Shown: positions 7,297-13,720, counted from the first letter of the stretch. The stretch: 17,676 nucleotides of DNA from CADEED01 sp035761265 (GCA_035761265.1 DASTRL010000268.1:1-17676), one strand, 5' to 3'. Program-made: numbers and translations. Notes: a model not told the origin generated them from the sequence alone.

Positions 7297-8418
7297 ATGA
7301 AACACGCGCTCCTCACCGCCACCCTCACCGTCCTTCTCACCAGTTTCGGCACGCACACCATGGCAAAGACATCGCTGCTCTATATCGCCACGCAGGATCC
7401 CGACAAGATGGGCATCGCGGTCGCGGAGTTCGATTCCGGTACGGGCCGGCTCTCCACGCCGAAGATGATCATGGAGACGCGCGATCCGGCGCATTTCACG
7501 CTGTCGGCGGACGGCAAGCGCCTGTACCTGTGCAACACCGGCACACCGGGTGGTGTCAGCGCCTTCGCGGTGGCGGACCGGAAGACCGGCGCGCTGCGGC
7601 TTCTCAATTACAAGGAATCCAGGGGCCGCGGGCCTAGCTACGTGAGCGTCGACAAGTCCGGGCACTACGTGCTCGACGCCAACTACGGCGGCGGCTTCGT
7701 CGAGGTCTATTCGCTGGCGGCCGATGGCTCGCTCGACCGGCAGACGGCATTCGTGCAGCACGAGGGCTCGAGCGTGCATCCGCAGCGCCAGACCAAGCCC
7801 TATGCGCACTGGATCCGCACCGACCCCACCAACAAGTTTGCGCTGGTGACCGACCTCGGAACCGACAAGGTGGTCATCTACCGATTCGACGAGAAGACCG
7901 GCACGCTCACGCCCAACGACCCGGCGTTCACCAAGGTCAACGGCGGCTCGGGGCCGCGCCACATGGCATTCCATCCGAATGGCAAGTGGCTGTACGCAGT
8001 GCAGGAACTGTCGAACGAGGTCATCGCTTTCAACTGGGACGCGGGCACGGGAATGGCCACGCAATTCCAGCAGGTGAAGACACTGCCGGCGGATTTCACC
8101 GAGCCCAACACCGCGGCGGAGATCGCGGTGCGCAGCGACGGCAAATTCGCGTACGTGAGCAATCGCGGCCACGACAGCCTGGTGGTGTATGCCGTCGATG
8201 CACGCACCGGCGAGCTCACGCTGCGCCAGCGCGTGCCGTCGCGCGGCAAGGTGCCACGCTACTTCGCGTTCGATCCGGGCGAGAAGTGGCTCATCGTCAG
8301 CAACCAGGAAGGCGGCAATGTGTCCGTGTTCTCGATCGACGCGAAAAGCGGTGAACTGGCGCCGGTGGGCGAGCCCGTGGCGATTGCGAAGCCGATGGGA
8401 GTCGTTTTCCTGAACTGA
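7297..8418 (+). CDS. YVTN/lactonase-type beta-propeller protein, exported
   Basis: This 373-aa protein has a signal peptide (MKHALLTATLTVLLTSFGTHTMA) followed by repeated propeller blades. Each blade has the pattern 'DxxTGxL...', as in FDSGTGRLS, DRKTGALRL, DEKTGTLTP, DARTGELTL and DAKSGELAP, alternating with SADGKRLYL, HPNGKWLYA and RSDGKFAYVSN. This is the seven-bladed lactonase family (PF10282) that contains 6-phosphogluconolactonase. An exported copy is unlikely to work on 6-phosphogluconolactone, so the substrate is unknown. The open frame extends far upstream, but ATG 7297 is chosen because of the signal peptide and AGGGAA at proper spacing. ATG 7264 is a weaker alternative. It lies 68 bp after the ParE-like toxin and has no obvious functional link to it. 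Confidence 0.85.
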   Translation: MKHALLTATLTVLLTSFGTHTMAKTSLLYIATQDPDKMGIAVAEFDSGTGRLSTPKMIMETRDPAHFTLSADGKRLYLCNTGTPGGVSAFAVADRKTGALRLLNYKESRGRGPSYVSVDKSGHYVLDANYGGGFVEVYSLAADGSLDRQTAFVQHEGSSVHPQRQTKPYAHWIRTDPTNKFALVTDLGTDKVVIYRFDEKTGTLTPNDPAFTKVNGGSGPRHMAFHPNGKWLYAVQELSNEVIAFNWDAGTGMATQFQQVKTLPADFTEPNTAAEIAVRSDGKFAYVSNRGHDSLVVYAVDARTGELTLRQRVPSRGKVPRYFAFDPGEKWLIVSNQEGGNVSVFSIDAKSGELAPVGEPVAIAKPMGVVFLN

Positions 8419-8633
8419 CCCGCCCGATACATGTTAGGCGTCGGCGAACGGCAACGCTCGCCTGTCGCCGGTTTCGCGGTGAGGATGACAACTTAGGGGG
8501 ACATTGACCGGCGATGTCGGACTCAGCGGACCGGCGCATCCAGCCGATAGGCGTTACCCTGCGGCGCGTTGCCGAGTATCGTAGGAGCCATGTCCATCAA
8601 CCCTCGTTCGCACTGCGTGCCGATCGCGCCGCC
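8419..8633. other. intergenic spacer with a GGGGACATT word and a possible small upstream ORF
   Basis: This 215-bp spacer contains an imperfect GC hairpin (8437-8447 with 8458-8469, no T-run), GGGGACATT at 8497-8505, and an in-frame upstream ATG at 8514 for the next gene. A 15-codon ORF runs from 8590 to 8637 (MSINPRSHCVPIAPP). Its TGA overlaps the ATG at 8634 as ATGA. AGGAG lies only 2 nt before that short ORF, which is too close for a normal ribosome site. Confidence 0.35.
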
Positions 8634-8984
8634 ATGAACGACACGCGCCGCCCTGCTGCTTCGGCGGACGACAAGCGCAAACAACTCATCCAGCTCTTTC
8701 TGCAGCGCACGCTTGGGGACGTCGAGCAGATGAGGCGCAACGTGCCGCAGCTGATCGCCGGCGACCCGGCGACCTGGCAGGAACTGCGCTTTGCCGCGCA
8801 GCGCGCCGCCGGCATGGCCGTGAGCCTGGAACTGGGCATCCTCGGAGCCTGCGCCAAGGAACTCGCGGATCTGGCGGACCAAAAATTCTCGGGCGCCGCG
8901 CTCGATGCGCAATTCCTGCTGTCCGCCACCACGGCCATCGAGATGGTGGCGATCGAAATCGATCGACTGCTCGCCGAACGTTGA
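8634..8984 (+). CDS. small helical protein resembling an Hpt domain without its histidine
   Basis: This 116-aa all-helical protein has the helix spacing of a histidine phosphotransfer (Hpt) domain: LIQLFLQRTLGDVEQM, LIAGDPATWQELRFAAQRAAGMA, then LGILGACAKELADL and a long last helix. In true Hpt domains the second block contains HxLKG; here the same place reads Gln56-Arg-Ala-Ala-Gly60, so the phospho-accepting His is absent. It may be a dead Hpt or scaffold protein, or a different four-helix bundle. An in-frame ATG at 8514 would add 40 residues. I prefer 8634 because the added part has no fold character, but neither start has a strong ribosome site. Its stop abuts the stop of the convergent gene with no base between. 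Confidence 0.6.
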   Translation: MNDTRRPAASADDKRKQLIQLFLQRTLGDVEQMRRNVPQLIAGDPATWQELRFAAQRAAGMAVSLELGILGACAKELADLADQKFSGAALDAQFLLSATTAIEMVAIEIDRLLAER

Positions 8985-9581
8985 TCAGCGCGCGCCGAGG
9001 ACGCGCAGGATCGATTCGCAGCTCATCGACAATTCGAGGAACGTGCACAGCAGCCCCAGCAGTGAAAGCTGCACGCCAAACCTCGCCCGCAGATCATTCA
9101 GTCGGTACAGGTCGGAAACCATGCGATGCGCGAAGGCGGGCGAAAGCGACTGGATCAGCTCCGCCCGACGAGCTGCAGACAGGTCGAGCGCGTCGGCGAG
9201 CAGGGTCACGATGCTCACCGCCGTCCTCACCTGGCTGCCCGCCACGCGATGGGCCAGATAGAAAGATTGGCGCGCGCCGATGTATTCGGCCGCGCTCTGA
9301 TCGGCAGCGCAATGCCGGTTCCAGAACGGCAGCAACACCTCGCGCAGCAATGGATCGAGCTTCTGCCGCTCCTCGGCGGTCAAGGTGGAGGCGTCCAGCG
9401 CGAAGGTCATCGCCGCCGAAACGGCGGCGCACACTTCCCGGCGGCGCGCAGCCACACGTTCGGCCGGAACATCGTTTTCCAGGCGCGCGAGCAATGCCAA
9501 TACCTCGTCGGTGAACTCGTTGAGACTCACGCCGTAGTTGCGTGCGAGCTCGCTCGCGGAAATCCCACTCTTCCCTGGCAT
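8985..9581 (-). CDS. hypothetical helical protein, 198 aa
   Basis: I do not recognise this family. The predicted protein is helical throughout. The N-terminus GISASELARNYGVSLNEFTDE resembles a small HTH or adaptor-binding segment. The middle has many Arg/Glu/Ala residues, and residues about 168-186 (FGVQLSLLGLLCTFLELSM) are hydrophobic enough for one membrane-associated helix, though there are no flanking charges typical of a transmembrane segment. No signal peptide is seen. AGGA sits directly against the ATG, which is poor spacing, so the start is uncertain. It is convergent with the Hpt-like gene and shares no spacer with it, and lies 158 bp downstream of the secreted hydrolase gene. Confidence 0.6.
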   Translation of the reverse strand: MPGKSGISASELARNYGVSLNEFTDEVLALLARLENDVPAERVAARRREVCAAVSAAMTFALDASTLTAEERQKLDPLLREVLLPFWNRHCAADQSAAEYIGARQSFYLAHRVAGSQVRTAVSIVTLLADALDLSAARRAELIQSLSPAFAHRMVSDLYRLNDLRARFGVQLSLLGLLCTFLELSMSCESILRVLGAR

Positions 9582-9739
9582 TCCTGAAGTATGCCCCTTC
9601 CGGGGAAGCGCGGGCCGTCGTGCGTGCCGCGCATCCCGACCGAACCTGCACGAATGTTACGAACGCGTACGGGGCCGCGGATCGAGAATCAGCACGCGGC
9701 GGTATCCGATTGAGTTGTTTGCCTACATGTGCATGGGCT
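9582..9739. other. intergenic spacer upstream of the 198-aa gene
   Basis: No gene or clear terminator is seen here. The part nearest the hydrolase stop (9700-9735) is less GC-rich than the rest, but no convincing -35/-10 pair was found on the minus strand. Confidence 0.3.
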
Positions 9740-10774
9740 TCAGGGCCGCAGCCAGCGCACGAACCACGCGATGCCCGCGTCGATGGCCTCGGGATTCACA
9801 CGATGCGGCGTGTTCTCCTCGATCAGGAGCTGCAGCCTGTCGGCATTGGCCGCGGAGTACAGCGGCCGCGCGCTCTGCACTGCGAGTCGCACGCCGGCAA
9901 TCGGCGTGTTCGCGTCCGAATCCGCATTGACCACCAGCAGCGGCCGCGGCGCGATCAGCTTCAGCATTTCCGGACCGTCGAATCGTCCATCGATGCCGGG
10001 CGCGACGCGCGCGTAGAAGGCGCGCACGAAGTCGACGCTGTCCGGCGACTGCCCGGCCCCGGCCGCCGCGGCATCGAAGCCGTCCTGGATGGTCGCGATG
10101 CGCGCGCGCCATTGGCCGTTTTCCAGCGCCCATTTGAAGCTCTGCACGCCAATGTACGGCACGGCCGCGGCGATGCGCGGGTCGGCCGCGGCCGCGAAAT
10201 AGGTTTCGATACCGCCCTTGGAAATGCCGGTGAGCCCGATGCGGCCGGCGTCGACGTCGTCGCGCGTGGCGAGATAGTCGATCAGCCGCATCACGTCCCA
10301 GGCGCTGTCGTAGTAGAAGGGGTGTCCCTCGCCGGTCTTGAACGCGCGCGCGATGGCTTCGTTGTATTCCGTGGCGCCGTGGCCCGACCTGGTGCGCTCG
10401 CCGTGGAAGCGGCCGTCGATGGCCACACCGATGAAGCCCGCCTTCGCGGCCTTGAGCACGAGCTGCGCGATCTGCTCGCTGTCCTTGTTGCCGCCGGTGC
10501 CGTGCAGCGCGATGACCACCGGGCGCGGGCCTTTGAAGGCTTGCGGGTCCGGCAACAGTAGATAGCCCGGCACCCGCTCGGTGGCGTCGGATGAGAACCA
10601 GAAGTGGAATTTTCGCAGACCCTCGACCGGTGCCAGCTCCGCGAGCTCGGCCTTCGGGGGCACGTGCGGCCGCTCGATGACGGCAAGATAGGCGGCGCGC
10701 GTGTCGGCCAGCGCATCGGCCGACGCCGGCAGCGCGAACAGCAGCGCCAGCAACGCGAGGACGAGTTTCTTCAT
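9740..10774 (-). CDS. secreted alpha/beta hydrolase (dienelactone-hydrolase/esterase-like)
   Basis: This 344-aa protein has a clear signal peptide (MKKLVLALLALLFALPASA). The alpha/beta-hydrolase core shows LLLPDP-type strands, the oxyanion motif ALHGTGGNK, the nucleophile elbow GISKGG (Ser185), an acid in NADSDANTP (Asp287 most likely, Asp285 possible) and His324 in ENTPHRVNP. This fits the group of exported carboxyl-ester hydrolases that includes acetyl-xylan-esterase-like proteins. The substrate cannot be read from sequence. Because a xylan-debranching GH115 is in the same window, an esterase on plant polysaccharide is possible but untested. No Shine-Dalgarno sequence lies at normal distance from this ATG. 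A four-codon ORF directly upstream has one, and its stop overlaps this start as ATGA. It follows the DUF167 gene on the same strand. Confidence 0.85.
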   Translation of the reverse strand: MKKLVLALLALLFALPASADALADTRAAYLAVIERPHVPPKAELAELAPVEGLRKFHFWFSSDATERVPGYLLLPDPQAFKGPRPVVIALHGTGGNKDSEQIAQLVLKAAKAGFIGVAIDGRFHGERTRSGHGATEYNEAIARAFKTGEGHPFYYDSAWDVMRLIDYLATRDDVDAGRIGLTGISKGGIETYFAAAADPRIAAAVPYIGVQSFKWALENGQWRARIATIQDGFDAAAAGAGQSPDSVDFVRAFYARVAPGIDGRFDGPEMLKLIAPRPLLVVNADSDANTPIAGVRLAVQSARPLYSAANADRLQLLIEENTPHRVNPEAIDAGIAWFVRWLRP

Positions 10775-10817
10775 GGCATGAACATCCGCAATCTCCCGAT
10801 GCCGGATTATGCGACAC

Positions 10818-10838
10818 CGGTGACGTCGTGCGTCACCG
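10818..10838 (-). promoter_or_regulatory. 8-bp GC hairpin between the DUF167 gene and the hydrolase gene
   Basis: A perfect inverted repeat, CGGTGACG (10818-10825) and CGTCACCG (10831-10838), has a 5-nt loop. It lies 6 bp after the stop codon of the DUF167 gene and 44 bp before the hydrolase start. There is no T-run, so it could be a weak terminator, an mRNA processing/stability element or a protein site. Confidence 0.4.
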
Positions 10839-10844
10839 TGAGCG

Positions 10845-11066
10845 TCAGGCGATCTGCACGAGCTTGAGGCGCGCCGCGGCCCCGCTCTTGATGGTCACCT
10901 GCGATTTGCGCACACCGAAGTGCGCGGCGACGAGCTCGATGACGGCCGCGTTGGCCTTGCCATCCACGGGCGGCGCCTTGACGCGTGCCTGCCAGGTGCC
11001 ATCGGCGAGCTCGGTGAGCTCGTCGACACGCGAGCCTGGCTTCACTTTCAGTCTGAGTGTTCGCAT
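10845..11066 (-). CDS. DUF167 (YggU) family protein
   Basis: This 73-aa protein carries the complete DUF167 pattern: LRLKVKPGSRVDEL at the start, then KAPPVDGKANAAVIELVA, HFGVRKSQVTIKSG and AARLK. The family is small, widespread and structurally known (E. coli YggU), but its biochemical role is not established. The start at ATG 11066 matches the family N-terminus. A TTG 18 bp upstream would add residues outside the domain. The gene is divergent from the AraC-type regulator, with 46 bp between the two starts. Confidence 0.9.
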   Translation of the reverse strand: MRTLRLKVKPGSRVDELTELADGTWQARVKAPPVDGKANAAVIELVAAHFGVRKSQVTIKSGAAARLKLVQIA

Positions 11067-11112
11067 TCGTAACAATTGAGCCAAGGCGCGCGCCCGGAGT
11101 CAAAATGGCGAC

Positions 11113-11874
11113 ATGAAACCCAGCGCCAGCGGCCGCATCCTCATGTGGCGCGGCGGCAGCCTCTGGATCGGCCAGGCCGGCGAGCCGGCGGAGATGCACG
11201 CCCATCACGCGGTGCAGGTCTCGTTGCCCTTTCACCGCAGGTCCGCGCGCCTGCGCCTTCCGGATGGCGAGTGGCAGGCGTATCCGGCGGCGATCGTCGC
11301 GGCGGAGCAGGCGCACGCTTTCGATGCGCGCGGGCTGTCGATGGCGCAGCTCTTCATCGAACCGGAATCGCGCGAAGGGCGAGCGCTGCAAGTTCTTTGT
11401 CATGGTGAAGGAATCGTCGCGTTGCCGGATGGCGCCCTGACCGATGACGTCCAGGCGCTCGCGCGCGCGTTCGATGCGCGCGCTCCGGATGAGGCTCTCA
11501 TCGGGCTCGCCCGCGCGGCGATCGAGAAGCTCGCCGGCCTGCGCCCTGTGTCCACCCATCCACCCGACGCCCGCATCACGAGGGCGACCGATTTGATCCG
11601 CGCGCGGCTGAGCGGTCCGATGACGCTCGAGTCCATCGCCAGGGCCGTGCACCTGTCGCCGGATCGCTTCCGGCACCTGTTCGTGCAGGAAACGGGCGTG
11701 GCCTTTCGTCCATATGTGCTGTGGCTGCGGCTCGAATCCGCGCTGGCCGCATATGTCGGCGGCAGCTCGCTCACCGAGGCAGCGCATCGTGGCGGCTTTG
11801 CGGACTCCGCACATTTCTCCCGCACGTTCCGGCGGATGTTCGGCATCGCGCCCGCAAGCGTCCGACCCGAATAG
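11113..11874 (+). CDS. AraC-family transcriptional regulator
   Basis: This 253-aa protein has a C-terminal double helix-turn-helix: the first HTH at about residues 170-192 (MTLESIARAVHLSPDRFRHLF) and the second at about 219-243, ending in the AraC signature GFADSAHFSRTFRRMFGIAP. The N-terminal half (about 7-100) is cupin-like and has a histidine cluster, MHAHHAVQVSLPF, that could bind a ligand or metal. The inducer is not evident. The 53-aa Cys-rich gene lies 74 bp downstream in the same direction, so metal- or redox-responsive control is an attractive but unproven idea. GGAG lies 13 nt before the ATG, a little far for an ideal ribosome site. Confidence 0.92.
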   Translation: MKPSASGRILMWRGGSLWIGQAGEPAEMHAHHAVQVSLPFHRRSARLRLPDGEWQAYPAAIVAAEQAHAFDARGLSMAQLFIEPESREGRALQVLCHGEGIVALPDGALTDDVQALARAFDARAPDEALIGLARAAIEKLAGLRPVSTHPPDARITRATDLIRARLSGPMTLESIARAVHLSPDRFRHLFVQETGVAFRPYVLWLRLESALAAYVGGSSLTEAAHRGGFADSAHFSRTFRRMFGIAPASVRPE

Positions 11875-11948
11875 CCGCTTCGTTCAAGTCCGGCGGGCGG
11901 TGCGCCCGTAGATTGCGCACATCGTCAACACCCAACCGGAGAAACGTC

Positions 11949-12110
11949 ATGAACGAAGCGAACAAGAGCCCCTGTGGATGCCAGAACTGCGCCGGCGCCC
12001 GCTGCAATTGCGGCTGCCAGAAGCCTGCTGCGCAGGCTTGCGCGTGCGGCGCGGATTGCCGTTGCGGCGATGCGTGCGCGTGCGAGTCACAGCAGTCTGC
12101 GGCCAGGTGA
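11949..12110 (+). CDS. Cys-rich small protein, metallothionein-like
   Basis: This 53-aa protein has 12 cysteines (Cys9, 11, 14, 19, 21, 23, 31, 33, 37, 39, 43, 45). They are arranged almost wholly as CxC and CxxC/CxxxC pairs: CGCQNC, CNCGC, CACGADCRCG, CAC. There are no aromatic residues, which is typical of metallothioneins that bind Zn, Cd or Cu(I) through thiolate clusters in the cytosol. GGAG lies about 8 nt before the ATG, which makes translation likely despite the small size. The first cluster (residues 9-23) and the second (31-45) are separated by KPAAQA-type linker residues, suggesting two lobes. I do not recognise it as a named bacterial metallothionein. It may be controlled by the AraC-type protein upstream. 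Confidence 0.75.
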   Translation: MNEANKSPCGCQNCAGARCNCGCQKPAAQACACGADCRCGDACACESQQSAAR

Positions 12111-12212
12111 AGCCATCGAAGGGTCGCTGGAGTGGCTGGTATTTGCACTCTTGCGGCCCTTCGGATTTCCGGCGTCCGCAAAAGGTGCACATGCCGGAGG
12201 ATTCCGAAATGG

Positions 12213-12249
12213 TAATGCGCATTGCTAATGCGCATCGCAATGTGATATT
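12213..12249 (+). promoter_or_regulatory. ccdAB promoter with 13-bp tandem operator repeat
   Basis: Two adjacent 13-bp direct repeats, TAATGCGCATTGC (12213-12225) and TAATGCGCATCGC (12226-12238), differ at one base, and each contains the palindrome ATGCGCAT. They overlap a promoter-like pair, TTGCTA (12222-12227) and GATATT (12244-12249), with a 16-nt spacer. The antitoxin ATG is at 12282. Binding of CcdA dimers to such repeats would block RNA polymerase, matching the known autoregulation of ccd operons. Confidence 0.55.
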
Positions 12250-12281
12250 TTCTGCGCAGCCAGTCTCGACCAGAAACTCAC

Positions 12282-12530
12282 ATGTCCCGCCGCAGCCTCA
12301 AGACCCCAATCGTCAAGCGAGCCACCAACGTCAGCGTACGCACTGACTTGCTCACGGCGGCCCGCGACGCGGGCGTCAATCTTTCCGCGACACTCGAACG
12401 TGCGCTGACCGAAGCACTGGCCGAGAACAAGAGGAAGAAGTGGCGCGAGGACAATCGGGAAGCGATCGCGGCCTACAACGAGCACGTCGAAAAGCAGGGC
12501 ACGTTCTCCGACGACATGCGGAGTTTCTGA
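12282..12530 (+). CDS. ccdA: CcdA-type antitoxin
   Basis: This 82-aa protein has an N-terminal ribbon-helix-helix DNA-binding part (NVSVRTDLLTAARDAGVNLSATLERALTEAL, about residues 16-46). Its C-terminal tail matches CcdA: KKWREDNREAIAAYNEHVEKQGTFSDDMRSF, with the W-x3-N-x-E and G-x-F/S-x-D spacing of the F-plasmid protein. CcdA binds CcdB, protects gyrase and represses its own promoter. Its stop overlaps the toxin start as ATGA. There is no strong Shine-Dalgarno sequence. Tandem 13-bp repeats in the promoter probably form its operator. Confidence 0.92.
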   Translation: MSRRSLKTPIVKRATNVSVRTDLLTAARDAGVNLSATLERALTEALAENKRKKWREDNREAIAAYNEHVEKQGTFSDDMRSF

Positions 12531-12847
12531 TGGCGCAGTTCTCGGTCTATCGGAACAGGAATGCGCGCAGCAAGAACACCTACCCTCTGCTCGTCGATGT
12601 GCAGTCGGATCTCCTGGAAGACCTTCAGACTCGGGTCGTCATTCCGCTCAGCAAGGCCGCTGGACTCACGCGGAGGCCAGTCGGCCAATTGATGCCGCTC
12701 ATCGATTTTGAAGAATCAACTTATGTCCTCATGACACCACAGCTCGCGGGGATTCCGCGAAACGAGCTCGGTCCGCCGGCCGGAAGCCTTGCACGGAATC
12801 GAGACACACTGCTGGCGGCGCTGGACTTCCTGCTCACTGGATTCTGA
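12530..12847 (+). CDS. ccdB: CcdB-type gyrase-poisoning toxin
   Basis: This 105-aa protein matches CcdB over its full length: AQFSVYRNRN, TYPLLVDVQSDLLEDLQTRVVIPL, then VLMTPQLAGIPRNELG and the C-terminal helix LLAALDFLLTGF. CcdB inhibits DNA gyrase by binding GyrA. The F-plasmid toxin ends in Trp-Gly-Ile, residues needed for gyrase poisoning. This copy ends in Thr-Gly-Phe, as recalled for the chromosomal Vibrio fischeri type (ending ITGI), so lack of Trp does not by itself mean inactivity. The ATG overlaps the ccdA stop by one base (TGATG), favouring coupled translation. The stop is followed directly by a long inverted repeat. Confidence 0.92.
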   Translation: MAQFSVYRNRNARSKNTYPLLVDVQSDLLEDLQTRVVIPLSKAAGLTRRPVGQLMPLIDFEESTYVLMTPQLAGIPRNELGPPAGSLARNRDTLLAALDFLLTGF

Positions 12848-12917
12848 TCGAGGGACCGCGGGCCCGGCCGGGTAGCTCACTCGTGGAGCCGACTGAAGTT
12901 GGCCTGCGGCCCCTCGA
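12848..12917. repeat. long-stem inverted repeat between convergent genes
   Basis: Arms 12848-12864 and 12901-12917 pair over 17 bp, with 15 Watson-Crick pairs and two transition-type mismatches. The loop is 36 nt. The first arm starts on the base after the ccdB stop, and the second ends 12 bp before the stop codon of the convergent 220-aa gene. There is no T-run. A bidirectional terminator or the footprint of a small mobile element are both possible. Inside the loop, GGGTAGCTCACTCGTGGAGC resembles a tRNA D-arm. Confidence 0.6.
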
Positions 12918-12929
12918 ATTCTCGCGTCA

Positions 12930-13592
12930 TCAGACCAGCCGCGCGGCGCCGGCCTCGAGCAGCGCATGCGCCGCGTCGGCAAACGTACGGCCGAGATCGC
13001 GATCCAGCGCGATCATGGCCGACTGCTGGAACTGCGTGCCCATCACGATCAGATCCGCGCCGTTCAGGCTTTCGGAAAACCAGGGCGGCGGCGGCCAGGG
13101 CAGCGGCCACTTGATCTTGAGCCCGTTGCCGCAGACCTCGTCGACGAACCGGGCCACGTGCCCGGCCACGATGAGGTTGCCCGGCTCACCGCCCGCCCGC
13201 GGGATCAGGTCCGCCAGTTCGCAGACATCCGTCATGCGTTCCGTGAACTCCAGGATCACCGAGGCCAGGAACGCCGAGCGCGGGGGCAACGGCTGCTGGT
13301 TCATCGTGCTGGATTGCGGATCCCCGCCGATCACGTCCCAGATCTCCGGATGCTTCTCGGCGATGACGCGCCACAAATTGGTGCCGTGCCCCGCGCCGAG
13401 GACGGAGCGCTCCAGCGCCTTGCGGATATACGGCGCCAGTGGGCCGGGCGGCTCCTCGGGGCTGTCTGGATTGGCGTAGCCCGTGGTCAGCTGACTCACC
13501 AGTGCCGCCAGCGCCCGCACCGAGAGGTGCTTGGGTGGCGGCTTCGGGCCGGGCTTGCCGGGAACCATGCTGAAAGGCGCGGCTGCGTTCAT
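12930..13592 (-). CDS. hypothetical 220-aa protein, orphan
   Basis: I do not recognise this family. The protein begins with a proline/lysine-rich segment (PGKPGPKPPPKH, about residues 11-22) that looks disordered. A helical middle (RALAALVSQLTTGY, PYIRKALERSVLGA) follows, then RSAFLASVILEFTERMTDVCELADLIPRAG, a second proline run (KWPLPWPPPPWF, about 160-171) and a conserved-looking end (GADLIVMGTQFQQSAMIALDRDLGRTF). No signal peptide or membrane helix is seen, so it is probably cytosolic. A strong ribosome site (AAGGAGGAA, about 3 nt before the ATG) shows that it is translated. It is divergent from the 744-aa winged-helix/TPR gene, with 128 bp between starts, and could be its regulatory target. 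Confidence 0.75.
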   Translation of the reverse strand: MNAAAPFSMVPGKPGPKPPPKHLSVRALAALVSQLTTGYANPDSPEEPPGPLAPYIRKALERSVLGAGHGTNLWRVIAEKHPEIWDVIGGDPQSSTMNQQPLPPRSAFLASVILEFTERMTDVCELADLIPRAGGEPGNLIVAGHVARFVDEVCGNGLKIKWPLPWPPPPWFSESLNGADLIVMGTQFQQSAMIALDRDLGRTFADAAHALLEAGAARLV

Positions 13593-13637
13593 CGTTTCCT
13601 CCTTTTTCGTGCCAGCGACGGGGGCGGAGACTGGACC

Positions 13638-13653
13638 CGCGGGCGCGCCCGCG
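13638..13653. promoter_or_regulatory. 16-bp palindrome in the divergent promoter region
   Basis: CGCGGGCGCGCCCGCG is a perfect 16-bp palindrome midway between the starts of the 220-aa gene (13592) and the winged-helix/TPR gene (13721). A -10-like TATGAT (13688-13693) for the plus-strand gene lies 35 bp further on, without a good -35. GC-only palindromes arise by chance in such DNA, so an operator role is only a possibility. Confidence 0.3.
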
Positions 13654-13720
13654 CGATGTACGGAGTCTGATCCTGCGCTGACTTGTCTATGATTCGCCTT
13701 AGGAGAATCTCGGCGGGTGC

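Noticed and set aside
8437..8469. Possible terminator after the lactonase gene
   Set aside because: The stem is imperfect and there is no T-run, so it is not listed as a terminator.
8590..8637. 15-codon upstream ORF with ATGA overlap before the Hpt-like gene
   Set aside because: AGGAG is only 2 nt from the start, too close for efficient initiation, and no attenuator-like repeats or runs of one codon are present. It is mentioned in the spacer entry only.
11890..11925. Hairpin GGGCG-GTG-CGCCC as terminator of the AraC gene
   Set aside because: The stem has only 5 bp with no T-run, and such GC hairpins are frequent by chance here.
12865..12930. A tRNA gene between ccdB and the 220-aa gene
   Set aside because: A D-arm-like sequence is present, but no 7-bp acceptor stem, no proper anticodon stem and no GTTCRA T-loop can be formed.
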